A stretch of DNA of 64,000 bases from Proteromonas lacertae (lineage: Eukaryota; Sar; Bigyra; Opalinata; Proteromonadidae), in NCBI GenBank assembly GCA_002245135.1, contig NGBS01000316.1:38090-102089 (forward strand). Reading direction: 5' to 3'. The notes beneath the pieces were generated by a model, which had not been told where the DNA came from, searched no databases, and saw nothing but the letters and a program-made list of their open reading frames with translations. A program made the translations under genes and the position numbers. Shown one piece after another: positions 1 to 13,794 of this stretch (position 1 is its first letter; the number at the start of each line of letters is the position of its first letter).

Positions 1-3000
1 TATCAAAGCTTCCAAATGGAGGATTGATATTTTCAATTGTTTCAGCTAATAATTTCCAATTATTAGTTAATGGTGTATTGTCAAGAGTAGTAAATCCAAA
101 GAATTATTACATTATTCCATTGAATTTAGAAGATAGTGATATAAAGCCATTAATAACAGATATTGCATATTTACAACAAATAATTTTCTATCAAACTTAT
201 TATAAACCCATGAAAGAAAATCTATATTCGTTAAAGAACTTATTGTATAATTATGTCAGAGAAACAGCAGTGTCAAGTTTAAGTGATAATGTTTATACAG
301 CCTTAATGTTTTGGTATAATGCTGTTATGGAACTAAAAGAAACTGATATGACTAAAATGTACAGTTATCTCTATAATGTTCAAATTGAAACTGATTCTGG
401 CGTTGTACAAATGTATACAAATCACCATACATCAAAATATATATTCTTATTCCGATATGATTCTAATGGTAATAGACAATTATTGAAGAGCAGTTCCTAT
501 CCATTAGTGCCAAATCCATACAGTTGGGCATTGGAAGATACATATGGTAAAGTATGTAATCATAATGTAACAGATGGTGAAAATGTACAATCTCATATTA
601 TAAAGATTATATTAGGTATATCATTAACAGGTATTTATGCAGATAGTGATAAAGGTATTAGTGATGCATTCACATTAGTTTTAGATGCAATTAATAATCA
701 GAATCCATTGTTAGATAGTCAAATAGAATTGTTATTAGTTGATATTCAAGAAGATTCGTCAGCATGTTATTCTGCATTAACCAAAGAGATTGTTCCTGAA
801 GTATCTGCTTTATTCACAACTGGTGATGCTGAATGTCGTGAATTATTATCGACACAATTGGTAGAGAATGAAGTGTTGTTATTTGCATTGAATAATGTTG
901 CAGGTGAAACATCTAATTCACATATGATTATGGCAACTCCAGATCCATCCATCTTTAGATATTACATACCTTATTTATTAGCATCACCAGTACATCAATA
1001 TTCCATTATTGCTGTTAATACTGATACAGGCAAAATATTCTCAGAATATTTCAATGCATTGATTACAAATAACGGTGGTAATGTGTATGTATCAGTTACA
1101 GTTCCAATTACAGTTACAGATGTTAGTTCAATTATTGATAATATTATTAATCAAATGTCAACAGGTATTATATTCTTAATTGTTCCAGAATCAATTGTTA
1201 TATTGTTTGATAAAGCTTTAACAGCTAAAGGTGTTGATCCATTTGCTTATAAAATCTATTCACTAATGGCAGGTGAGGAAATAACAAGTAAAGTAAATAA
1301 TGCATATATTATATTAAGAACTACATTCTCAGTAATGAGTAATACTAAATTAGATATGTTTAAAGAAGAAATTGAGCCATTATTAGGTGAGAACGTTCCA
1401 GTTAGTCAACCAATTCAATTAGCTTATACATTTTTGAATTTCTATTGTGGTGCTGTTAGAAATACAAATTCATTAAATACAGACAAATTATTGAATTATA
1501 TGTATGAAAATAATTATGAATCAATGATAGGAGATGTTCAATTAGATACTAATAATATGTTCCCTTTCACACTTCGTGGATATTATACAGTTGAAGATCA
1601 AATTATTTATGAATCTAATAAACCAATCGATCCAACACCCTGGAAGAGAGAATTGAATGGTGGTTTATATACTTGTGATTTCAGTAATAGTGAGATAGGA
1701 GATAAATATTTACAACCATCCTTAAGAATTGGTGTTATTTTCCTTTTGCATGGTACTACAGTTAATCCAAATAAATATGATAATTTGTATATTAATGCTG
1801 CTCTGTATGGATTTGATGCAATTAATAATGCCGGTGGATTACATGGTCAATATATTGATCCAGTGTTATTAGTAGTAAAAGGTGGTATTAATGATTTTAA
1901 AACACAAGCAGTGAATACATTCTCATTATTAACTACAAAGTATATGGTTGGTGGTGTAACTGATGAAGAATTAGAAGTAGCTATTGAATTGTCTAATAAG
2001 TATCAGAAGTATTGGCTTTTCCCTGGTAAAACAGTTGGTTCTACTTGTCCTGAATTTGTTCTATTTAGTTATCCACCTCCAAACTTAGTTGTTGGTGCTG
2101 CTTTAAAAGCTACTATGCGTTTTGGTTTATTTAAATTGGCATTAATTAGTGATTTAACAAGTGTTTCTAAAGCTTATACTAATGTAATTAGTTCAATATA
2201 TGCAAGATTAGCTAAAACAATGATTGTTTATTATTACACAGTGAATAATACAAATATTGATGATATTGTTAGTGATATTAAATTACATTCTAATGATTTA
2301 AAAGGTATAGTAACAACAAGTGATGTTAGTAGAAGTGAAAGTGTTGAATTATTACAGAAATTATATGATAATGGTATTGATGGAACAAAGTTCATATATG
2401 TGCATACAAATGCTGATGAGAATATTGTAAATACCTCCAATGAAGAAATACTTGAGAATCATTATATTATCACATCATTCTCAGAAAGTTTCAGTAATCC
2501 AAACGATATTGCATACAATTCACTAGCTGATGATTTCATAAAGAATATAGAATTGAGAAATGGAAAAAGTAAAAAGATAGATCCAATAATGGAAGGTGTG
2601 TATAGTACAGAATTACTATGGAAAGATACAGTAGATAGAGTTTATAACTATGAAATTAAAGATATTAAAGATAATTTATACAGGAGAGAAGTATCTACAC
2701 CATCAGGAACAATGAAATTGAACGCTAATAATTATGTCGATAGAATTATTTATGTTCTACAATACAAAGCTAAAGAATTTAAGACAGTTTATATGACTGA
2801 TAGTCCTTCAACCGCAAATCCATATAATCAATACGATCCAACTGAATTAGGTTATATTTGTGACTGGTCTTCAACAGGTAAAGGTGCTAAATATAGAAGA
2901 AATGTAAAATGGATAAATATTGTAATTGAAGGAGATAAACATTTAGTTGTTAATTCATTTTTATCTTGGCATTTACTAGGTTCTGCAATTGACAAGATTA

Positions 3001-5349
3001 ATAATGGTGGATCTAATTTAGATTATTATTATGCTTATTATACAACAGTGGTTTATCCAAATACAAATACATCAGATATTGAAATAGAGAAAGGTTTTGA
3101 AGCTTATAAACCAGTATTAATTATAGGTTGTATGGAAGTGGAATGTCTTGTATATTTTATTAATTTATATATATATATATATATATATAGACATGGATGT
3201 CAGAGAAAATGAATAAAGTAGATGCGTTGTTCTTATATATAGGTCAATCCTATAAATCAGTATGTAACAATAGAGTGTTTTATCTTGGAACAACTCCATA
3301 CCAGAAATTAACTACCTCATTAAGTTATGCTGAAAAGAGTACTGTATCTTTATTCTATATTTTGTGTAAAAATACTGAAGAGTATATAATATAATATATA
3401 TATTTATCATTATTTTTAATAAATAGTGCTCAACTTGAAATACAACCATTCTTAGATGAATTAACATATTCAAATATTTGGACACTTATAGGTATTGCTA
3501 GATTTGAAGATTCTTCAACCAATAATGATTTTGAATCAACCTTAACCACAATCCTCAGTAAAACAAAGGGAGTTACTTGCATATGTATATATTTTTTATT
3601 ATTTTATTATTCATGAATAGTACTGAATTTCTTAAAAGGTAATTTAGGAGTTAAATTTAGTAAGTTTTATTATTCATCAGACACAGATAGATCAACTTAT
3701 ATAATGTTATATATGAACTATGATGAAAGTGATTATAGAGAAATGAAAATATCAGCATTAAGTAGTGCTACATTTGTGTCATCCTATTCTAAAGGTTTGA
3801 CAAGTGGTCAATCAACAGCATTTGAATCTTTCAATTCAAAGAGAATTGGTTATGACTCTGAATTAACAGACAATTTAGAAGCAGTCTACATTGCTATGAC
3901 AATATATGGATTGGGTCTAACAAAAGCGTCAGCCTTTACAGGAAAAAAATGGCCAGGAAATGATTATTTAAGATTAGCATTAGTTGGAATATCAGCAGAA
4001 ACACCATCAGGTAATATTGTAGTAGAAAACAATAATTTTGTAAGTAGAGATATGAGAGTGTTTATTATCTCACAATATGGAGATTACAGTCAGATTTATC
4101 CATCCAGTACAACTACATTACATATGTCACCTTGGTCAAATACATCAACCGAATGTCTTAATGTAAAAGAAGATACATATCATACAATTCAACCATTAGT
4201 AATTACTGTAACATCAGTTCTTGCATTTGCAAACTTGTTGTTATTATGTCTAACATTATTCTTATTAGTAAAACATAGAGATCATAGATTATTCAGAGCA
4301 TTTACAACAGAACATAACTATCCAATTTTAGTAGCTTTACTGTTGTTTATGGCATTTCCATATTTGTTATTCCCACCTAATGAAGATAATGCAGATTTCC
4401 TATGTAAATTCAGAGTTATTTATGCTTCATTCTCAATGATATTGTTGTTAGCTTCAATGTCACATAAAACATTTAAGATTATGACACATGCAAAGAAAGG
4501 AAGAGTTCGAAAATTACCAATTCCTTTGTTAGAAACTGGTTTGATCTTTTTAGGTGATATTGTCATTGATATGATTTATGTAACAATATGGTTGGTAGTA
4601 TCACCTCCTGAATATGAAGTCGTGTTATATGAAGAAGGATCTACTTATTTCATTAATCAATGGGTTAAAAGATGTAGTACAAATAATTGGGGAATTGTCA
4701 ATATTGGTTTAATAGATTTTTGTTGGTTAATTACATTCTTTGTATCTTATTATTACAGAACAGCTGGAAATCGTTATGGTGATACATTGAGTCAAGCATT
4801 AGCAAATGGTGTAATTACATTTATAGGTGTTGCTGTTGCTATTTGTGGACAATATGTTACTAATGATCCAACATTGAATGATGGTTTAGTAATGATTGGT
4901 ACTGAAGTTGCTGTTTTACTAACATTCTGTACATTACTTGGACCTAAAGTGTGGAAGATAGTAACAAAAGAAGGAATATTAAGTACAACTTCATCAGATT
5001 CTAGTTATGGATCAACCACCAAGACACATAAGAGTAGAACACATCATACTCATACTCACAGAACCCATACAAGAAACACAAAGAGTCATAATACGAAAGC
5101 AAATAACACAAAGACAAATCCAGCAAAGAATGATGTTGCTTCACCTGCTACTACTTCAACCAATCCTGTGAAAGTTGCACCAGCTCCTGATCCAGTTGCT
5201 GCTACAGCAAAACCTAACACTACTACACTAGCTACCAAACCAACACCTTCTACACAACCTACTCCTGTTAAAGATGCTGTAGCTCCAACTAGTAATCCTG
5301 CTACTACAACTCCTGTTGAACCTGTTACAACTACACCTGTAGAGCCTGT

Positions 5350-5399
<50 letters not shown>

Positions 5400-5650
5400 A
5401 AACTACTCCTGAAACTACTCCTGAAACTGCTCCAACTGTAGATGCAACTGCTGTTGAACCAGTTACTGTTACTCCAATTGAACCTGTTGATACAACAACT
5501 GTAAATGTTGCAGATTCAACTACCCCTGCTGCTACTGCTCCTCCAGCTGAAACAGCACCTCCAACAACTGTTACTGTAGAACCTCCTGCGCCTGATCCAT
5601 CTGCTGCTCCTGTTGTTACAGATGCTGTAGTTCCAATCAATGATTCTTAG
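1..5650 (+). CDS. Class C (GABA-B-like) GPCR with tandem Venus-flytrap domains, 5' partial
   Basis: The frame is open at the window edge, so the start lies upstream. Three introns restore one frame: 3150-3190, 3382-3426 and 3585-3620. The ectodomain holds repeated periplasmic-binding-protein-like modules, beginning near nt 600 (ISLTGIYADS), 1725 (RIGVIFLLHG) and 2905 (WINIVIEGDK), so at least three in tandem. Seven hydrophobic helices follow at about nt 4190-4960, with the charged KHRDHR loop after TM1. This matches the 7tm_3 family, which binds small ligands in a flytrap and signals through G proteins at the plasma membrane. The cytoplasmic tail is His/Thr-rich, then Pro/Ala-rich with a PAPAPA repeat at about 5350-5400. 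Family is confident; ligand is unknown. More than one flytrap per chain is unusual. Confidence 0.88.
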
Positions 5651-5768
5651 ATATTTAGAGAAAGGAATTCATTATTATTTTTTATTATATAAGTAATATT
5701 GTTATTGCTATTTTGTTAATAAGAATACAACAAATCTAATATATCAGTAAAAAAATAGAAATTGGTGT

Positions 5769-8700
5769 TTAATTATCTTCTTTTCTACTTACTTTGAGAA
5801 ATCTACTTATCTCATTCAATATTTGATTAAATCCATCAGCAACAGGTGGATAGAAGTAAATACTACATAATTTCAAAAAATACTTCGATCTTAACTCTCT
5901 ATTCCAATGTATGTTTGGCTCATATAATATATCAAAATAAGCATTATCCAAAAGTGAATAAGGAGAGAAATGAGCCTATAAAAATGAAGATTAATTATAT
6001 AAATATATACAGATCCACCTGACAAATCTAATGAATCAAACACAGTTCCATAAAAATAATCAATCATTTTGATATCATCATTAATTTCGATTAATAACGA
6101 TATATATTCATAATATTTACCTTTCAATTCAAACTTATATTTGTGTTTTTGTGCATCAAGTTCTAATATTAATATAAACCTCTCCAAGAATGATGCTTTT
6201 TGACTCTATTAATATATTAATAACATAAATATACATCAATCAAATTGCATGGCCATCTTATTACCAATTCTATCATTTTACACTTATCTAAAACAGTAGA
6301 GAAATTGATTTGTGAAGAATTGTGATATTCAAATGATAAATCTGATAATACACAATCACAATCACGATTATTCTCACCAATTTCATTATATAGTTGGATT
6401 ATATCTGATAAATAGGTAAAATCATAGTTGGATAATTTCATAGCTAATAGATTACAGTAAAAGATTGTAAACTATATTAAGAAATAAATTATATATATAC
6501 ACATTTTTGAAGTAATTCAATTTGATTGTTTGATTTTAATTCTTTACAGAATATGATTAACTCTTTTAAAAATGATTCAGACAACTACATTATAATAATA
6601 ATAAATAATAAATACATTAATAGGTAAAGAATCTGATATTAATTTTCTATCATCTTTCTCTAACAATAAATGAATCTTTCTAATCGTTAAATATGAATCA
6701 TATTCTAAGAATTTCAATAAATAACTCATTAAATCACTATTCTTCTTTATTTCTATTGAATCTGGATTAATATTAAACAATGAATCTTCTTCTTGTTGTT
6801 GTTGTGATTTTGAATTTATACGTGATAAGAATTGATAGAATCTATTCAATAGATAATAATAATATTATATTAATAATCAATACTCTGATGTTTCATGAAC
6901 AACTAAGTAAGGCCAAACGGGATATAAGTTATCATTAGAACCTTCACATTCAACTTTTAACTAAACAATTAAATTATAGACAATATATTCAAATACAGTT
7001 AATTTTTTAACATTATTAATAGAAATACGATGACTTTCATTTGGTCTAATTGGCTGAATGGTTTTATTACTTTTATATGCAACTTCATCATCCAATAACA
7101 CACTGAATGTAATACCATTCCTTATTTCATCATTATTACTAGCAGTATTAGTATTAGATGTAGTTAATTCAATTAAATCATACTATATAATACAATAATA
7201 ATAAATATATATATAAATACAATAAAATCAAAATATGCATATTTTCCTTCTAAATCATATGTTATACTACAATAACTATCAGAATCTGGTCTCATTGATA
7301 TTCCTCTAATAGATGGGAGATAAGGAATATGGACTTTCTTAATAATCTAATATAAACATAATAATAATAATAATAATATATATATATATATACTTCATCA
7401 CCATCTTTAATATCATAACCTAAATTTGATTTAATACCAAAATTCTTTTCTTCAATAATATTCTCTTTGTTACAAATTGGTAAATTATATAAGAAGTCTA
7501 TACTAACAGCACTTGGACCTTCACAATAACATAATTCTACTGTTCTATCACTTGAAGCAGTTAAAATACATGGATATAATGTTTTACCTTCTAATTGGTT
7601 GAACAATATTATGGGTTGACGATTTCCAGTGTTTAATGTTAAAGTTCCTTCATTCATATCTAATATGAAATTAATAACGGCATTCTTTTCAATTTTGATT
7701 TTGGATGTTTGACTTTTCCCATTATTGTACAAATTGCCATTTGAACATTTAATCATCCACATATCATTCGTTTCAGTATAATCATTATTATTAATAGGAA
7801 ATTGGCATACACCTAATAACAAATCATTTACACTTTCTTTTACTATTTTAAATCCCCATTTCGTTATTCCATAATTAAAACCACGATTCAATATTGCATA
7901 ACTATAAGTATCAACTGTTGATAATACTTCAGTGTTGTTATTGCTACAAACCATATCTATACTACTGTATAATGGATTAAAGGCAAATGTATTTGATTTC
8001 ATTGAACGTAGTGATAATTCTTGTAATGAAGATATATCATCATTTGATTTAATTTCATTATAATATTCTATTAATAATTGTTTATAAGTGTTTGGCTCGT
8101 TTGTGATTGGCTTGTCTGGGTTTGTGTGTAATAGTTTGATTAGTTGAAGTATGGAAGATAATTCATGTGATTTGAATGATAAATCGAATAAAGATCGTAG
8201 AATATCATCACTCAATTCATTCTAAATATAAAATTATAATAATAGAAATATATACATAAGTATTATATCCTTTGATTAACCATCCAGCTAAATCTGATGT
8301 AATCTTTTGATTCGATACACTATATTCACTCTTTTCATATATCTTCAAATTAGAAATTGAAGAATTTTCTTGGAAATTTCTGAAATATATTCTTATATTA
8401 TCTGTTGATACAATTCTATTAAACACGGTGAAATCAGTATTGGATTTACTAGAACTTGATAATATTCCATCATACACTACTACCCACTCTTTATCACTAT
8501 ATTCAGACTTCGTTCTCTCTTTCTTTTCTTCATTCACTTTTTCTTCTTTCTTTTCTTCGTTTATTTTTTCTTCTTCTTTTTCTTCACTCACTTTCATTTC
8601 TTCTTTTTTCTCTTCTTTTTCTTCAACATTTACTTTATCAACTAATGCTTTAATAATCACACTAAATTTCACATTATTTGTTTGACATTGTATAGCATAT

Positions 8701-10061
8701 GGTCTAACAAGTTGTTCAAAGGAAATACCCCAAAATATGTCCTTTTTCTCATTATTATTGTTATTATCATCTTTAGATATAGAGATTATTCTAGGAGACC
8801 ATCCATTTACATCATTTAAGATTGCTCTATTTGGATTGTTTAATTGATCTTTACTACTACTGGCATATACTCGTGAGGATGATAAATATAACTTTCTAAG
8901 TGGTTCTAATGAGGATATTTGCCAATTCTGAATTGATGGATCGGAATTTGGGATTTTTCATTTGTTCAATAAATACTATTTACAATATGTATACATAATA
9001 TGAAATATAAATATTCATACTTTTATAAAATTCTGGATTAGATTCATTCTTAATCATGTTAAACAATCCTAATGATAATTCATCGCACACTTTCTCTTGA
9101 ATATAGAATGTATTGAACTTGTGCTTGTCTACTGAGGATTGATAGGTTGAATTACTTAATTCTATACCACGAAATGCAATATAACTATAAAAATATAATG
9201 ATAATAGATAATATACTTTATATCTACATTAGCACCTGATGTCTTTGGTTGTCTTCTAATTACCTTAATTAATACATATTTTCCAGTAATATGAGAACAA
9301 GGGATTGGATAGTGAAATAATTGGTCATTTGTATTATGGAAAAATAACACTGGTTTTAATGGATCTCTTCTTTGATTTATCAAGTGAGATGGATTGTCTT
9401 TATAATGCAATATAAAATTACGAATATTTGGAAAACACTTTCTGCATGTTTTACATATGTTCAGGATTGACATTTTCTTGTTGATTATCATAATTCAATG
9501 AACTAAGTGGTGTCTGCTTTAATTCTTCAAGATTCTTTCCTCTAAATAGTAAATTTACTGTTTTTTCATTGGTATAATTGTATAGTAAAGCATCTTTTTC
9601 TTTTAAATAGTTGGCATTTGTTTCATCTAATTGTACAAACTTATCTATGTACTTTTCTAATGTATAATCATCATAACATGCGAAACAAGAGGGATCTGGA
9701 TAATCATCAGTTACAAAAACCATTCCATCAGCAATTGGTGCTGTAAAACGAGAAGGATCAGGTGATCTTACAATTACCTATGCAAAAGCAGAATATAACA
9801 TTTCTCTTAGATATAAATACTTCTGTAAGTAAAAATGGATTACTTGTTGTTAATTGGAATAGAATGGTGAAATTTCCTGCTTTTTTAGAACACTAAAAAT
9901 AAAATTGATAATATTACATATGATTCATTGTTATCTTTGAGTAGGTTAGTAACTTTGTAATCTGCACCATCTTCTTCACCGTCACAAAATGGAATATCCA
10001 TTGAAAGGTAGGTGATTTCATCTATGCAATAAAATTAAATAAAATTACTGTTAGAAGCCAT
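5769..10061 (-). CDS. Multi-exon SPRY-domain protein with beta-sandwich (DOC/galactose-binding-like) modules
   Basis: Read from 10061 downward, the start ATG opens M-A-S-N-N and splices across a 26-28 nt intron into the next exon. About a dozen short introns then join the exons to a TAA at 5769. In order: an N-terminal conserved block (about 9.5-10.0 kb); a Cys-rich CKTCRKC knuckle; a beta-sandwich segment with YVLIKVIRR resembling DOC/APC10 folds (about 9.2-9.4 kb); a second sandwich-like block; a Glu/Lys-rich linker (about 8.5-8.65 kb); a SPRY domain (about 7.45-7.95 kb; IDMVCSNNN, VINFILDMNEGTLTL); and a helical C-terminal part. This domain mix recalls large ubiquitin-ligase scaffolds, but no RING or HECT is visible, so function is unassigned. 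A one-base frame break lies near 9470 (see findings). Confidence 0.7.
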
Positions 10062-10122
10062 TAACAGAATATTTTACTTTAATACAGTTAATACAACCTA
10101 ATACACTTCTCAACGTATTCAG
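10062..10122. promoter_or_regulatory. 61 bp divergent intergenic spacer (bidirectional promoter)
   Basis: Only 61 bp separate the start ATG of the minus-strand SPRY gene from that of the plus-strand lectin. Any core promoter elements for both must lie here or inside the 5' ends. The spacer is AT-rich and I see no clear motif. Inference from gene spacing only. Confidence 0.4.
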
Positions 10123-12756
10123 ATGTTTTTTTCTTTTATATTTGCTCTATTAATAAGTTATACAGCTCTTTGTCAAGATTATGTATTTCCCAAGTATCCA
10201 GCAATGCAAAGTAAGAAATTTTAGATTATAATTTTTAGTTAATTGGTCATTTAACCTAGGTCATGATGGATGGATCAATTTACCTTATGATAAATCTGGA
10301 ATTGCTTTATCTTATAAGATTGGATTTTTAAGAGGAGATATATTAAACTTAACTCCATATTTCGAATCACCGCCATTTGAAATGATCGAGCCATATCCAG
10401 CATCTATTGCAATTCGTATGAGTTATTCTGTTGGAGCAAATGTAACACAAGGTCAATTAGATATTCAAATTGATCCTAATGATGTTAACAAAACACTAAG
10501 TTATCAATTTCCAATAAATCCTGATGGAGATTTCCATCTATATACAATACCGTTAGAATATAGTGGTCCATTTTATAAGTTGAGGTTTTATCCTGCCATT
10601 AAAACAAATGATAAGTATAATGATTTATTTATTTATTGTATTGAAATAGTGATGGCCCATCTCCCAATCAAATGATATATATTGATTTTGTTACAGTATA
10701 TAGAAATCCAGTAATAGAGCATGTAGAAGGATGTTCAAATAATAGAACAATAGTAATAAGTGACAATAACACGTTTGATGATGGATTTGATGATCAAAAA
10801 ATAGCAGGAAATTACACACGAACTTACAATTGTTTAAGAACAGGTGGAGAAGTAATAACCATAAAAGGTAAATATTTGGGTAATGAAAATAGTCGAGTTT
10901 TGCTTGGTGATTATGAATGTAAGAATGTAGTGACATTAGTGGCTGATGAAATAATACAATGTACTGTTCCACCAGGTATTGGTGAGAATTTAACAGTGAA
11001 AGTATTAAATGGCGAAGATTATGATGTGATTGGAAATATAACAAAAGGATTTTCATATCAACATGAGATTCTAAATTTAACTAAACCTTTGATATTTAAT
11101 ATTAATTCAAGAGCTGTTGATGTGAAATGGGAATATGGATCATATTATGAAAATGTATATATATAATATATTATTATGTTTTATTATAGTTGGCTACAAC
11201 TGGATATAAGATTCATTATGAAGAAATGGAAAAAACAGATGAATGTTTTGAATTAACAAAATACTTCTATCAACCTGTTCCTGATACTGAAAAAGAAAAT
11301 TGTAAAAGATTAAAAGGAGGAGATATTAGTGATATTATAGTAACAAATGTAACACAAACAACAATCACTAATTTAAAAGAAGATACAATTTATTATTTAT
11401 CGATATATTCAATATCTGAAGATCAAACGTTTAGTAATATCACATTCTTTGGTGATTTATATAATCATAGAAAATTAGGAGATTCTCCAGTATTTGGATA
11501 TGAATCAAATCCAATATACTTTAAGACATTGTTATGGGATATAAACTATAATAATTTCACAGCAAATAATACAATGAATTATGGAAGTTTAGATGAAAGA
11601 AATATCAAAGGAATATTGGAAGATATAGGTGGAAGTGGTAATTATGGTTTAATCTTGATTGGTGATAGTCAAATAGAGAATTGTAATGATTCAAGCACTT
11701 GTTGTGATGATTATGATGAAAGTACAAAAACATGTAAATATATGTGTGGTAAGAATGGATTAGTTGGAAGAAAATCATACGATTTAACCAGTTCATATGA
11801 TAATCAATATGGAGACAATGAAACTTTATATAATTTCTTACATTATAATGGTTTATTAGTTGGTAATTCTGAAATATTTCCTCAAGAACCAATGAGACAA
11901 TGTGGTACAACATTGAGACTTACGACAAATACTTCGTTTCAAAATGGAATTGTTTATTATAACCAAAAAGTTCATATTCGTGAAGGTTTTGAAACAGATT
12001 TTACATTCAAAATACATAGTAATTCTAATAATTGTAGAGCTCAGAATGGAATAAATACATTTTGTAGAAATCAACCAGGTGATGGATTTACATTTATTAT
12101 TCAAAATAGTGATAATAAATTCGTTAAAAGTGGTAAAAGATATAACAATTTGGGCTATGAAGGTATTAATAACTCAATAGTCATTGAATTTGATACAAAT
12201 TATAACGATGAAGATTTAGATCCATATGAAAATCATATATCTGTTCATACAAATGGTATTTATGCTAATACAGCTAATCATACAGCTTCAGTTGGTTTTA
12301 CAACGAAGATTCCAGAATTAACACAAAATATACATCATGTGTTTATTAAATACAAATCACAAGTATCAAAATTTGATGAGGATATAATTTATAATGATAA
12401 TTTTATGTCTAATTCGAAGATAATGGAGTTTTTAGAAGGTGGAGATTATGAGAATGGTGGAAATCCTACTTTTTATGATGGAATGGGATTATTAACAATG
12501 TATTATATTAATTTTTATTATTTTGTAGTGCTATTGATAATGAACTTGATCCTGTGCTTATTATACCAATTAATATAGAAAGAACAATTAATTTAGATAA
12601 TGGAAAAGCATATGTTGGTTTTACTGCCTCAACTAGTCCCAAGTTTTATGAAGTATTTCTTTATTTGTTTATATATATTTATTTATTTAGACACATGATA
12701 TTCTTGATTGGCATTTTAGATCTACTCGTTACAGCCTTCCTTATTATGAAAATTAA
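10123..12756 (+). CDS. Secreted IPT/TIG - FN3-like - L-type (legume) lectin protein
   Basis: The ATG opens a clear signal peptide (MFFSFIFALLISYTALC). Five introns restore the frame: 10211-10238, 10615-10649, 11155-11189, 12500-12528 and 12653-12690. After a lectin-like N-terminal segment comes an IPT/TIG block (about 10.85-11.05 kb, GGEVITIKGKYLG), an FN3-like stretch (about 11.1-11.5 kb) and a C-terminal L-type lectin domain (about 11.85-12.74 kb). The lectin domain has GDGFTFIIQN, IVIEFDTNYN and the terminal AYVGFTASTS/HDILDWHF block typical of legume lectins. The FDTNYND segment would carry the metal-ligand Asp/Asn. No transmembrane helix or GPI signal is obvious, so it is probably secreted and glycan-binding. 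N-glycosylation sequons are abundant. Confidence 0.85.
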
Positions 12757-12870
12757 TAAATCTATCCATATTAATTAATTTATTTTGAATTATATATATT
12801 TAAATATATTGTATTGCTTATAAAAAAGAAAAGAAAAGAATTAGGAAACGATCAAAATTTTAAGAACAAT

Positions 12871-13608
12871 ATGAATTTTGAAGAAAATAAAAGCAAATGT
12901 ATGGAATTGATGAGTAAAAGAGATAACATAGAGCAGAGAATCACATTTTTAACATCTTTTCTAACATCACCGGGTATATCAACTAAATCTGATATTTAGG
13001 ACCAAACGGTGAACCTCCTCCAGGAATTAAAGAAAGTTTGGTTGATAAAGAAGGGTATCCAAGAGCAGATCTTGATTTATATGATGTATTCTATTTTTCT
13101 ATTAATATTTCAGATAAGAGAAAAAAGACATGAACTAAATTGCTTGCAACATGACTACTTGGAGATAATGAAACAAATAGAAATATTATTACAAAAAGTA
13201 TCTCATTCTGTGTTTAAATAAATATAGATTTATCCTACATCATCAGATAATAAAGAAAGCAATATACCAAATGCACCATCCATTGATAAATTGTCTATTT
13301 CAAAAAGCAACATGGAAGAGGATCTTCAACCTTTTGCTAAAATTGATGAAGTGATGGAAAAATCACCAGCAGAAAAATGTGGGTTGAAAATAGGTGATAA
13401 ATTATTAAAATTTGGATCAGTGACATACAAAAATCATAGAAATCTACAGGCAGTAGCTGATGTTGTGATGAATAATTTGAATAATAAAGTAAATGTGATT
13501 GTAAAAAGGGAAGGAATGACTGAAAATATGCTTTTAGACTTAATTCCACAAATCTGGGATGGAAAAGGTTATTTGGGGTATATTCTTACGAATTTCATAT
13601 ATTTTTAA
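12871..13608 (+). CDS. PSMD9: 26S proteasome regulatory-particle assembly chaperone, PSMD9/Nas2/p27 family
   Basis: Four exons (introns 12974-12999, 13086-13113, 13198-13227) give a protein of about 215 aa, the usual family size. The N-terminal half is helical and contains the family signature LVDKEGYPRADLDLYDIREKR. The C-terminal half is a PDZ domain (about 13330-13600) with the carboxylate-loop region CGLKIGDKLLKFG and the family motif LIPQIWDGKGYLGYIL. Nas2/p27 binds the C-terminus of an Rpt ATPase during base assembly in the cytosol. The start ATG is the first in frame after a stop-rich AT leader. The gene sits between the lectin and a bZIP gene in the same direction. Confidence 0.9.
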
Positions 13609-13794
13609 TAGCTGTCACTTGGTTCCTGCTTAGAAGATGCATTTTCGTTAATTATTTATTATTATTATACTGTTTTGAATGAGTAAAAAATAACCAACAG
13701 AAAATTTGAACATGGTGTATAAAAACAACGAAAATTTCATTCCAAAAATGACAAACATTTTGAAACGACACTCATTTTAATATTTCTTTTATTT

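Noticed and set aside
5086..5640. Long Ala/Gly/Val-rich minus-strand frame
   Set aside because: Antisense shadow of the Pro/Ala/Thr-rich tail repeats of the class C GPCR.
13291..13608. Separate PDZ gene
   Set aside because: Joins the upstream exons in frame as the C-terminal half of PSMD9.
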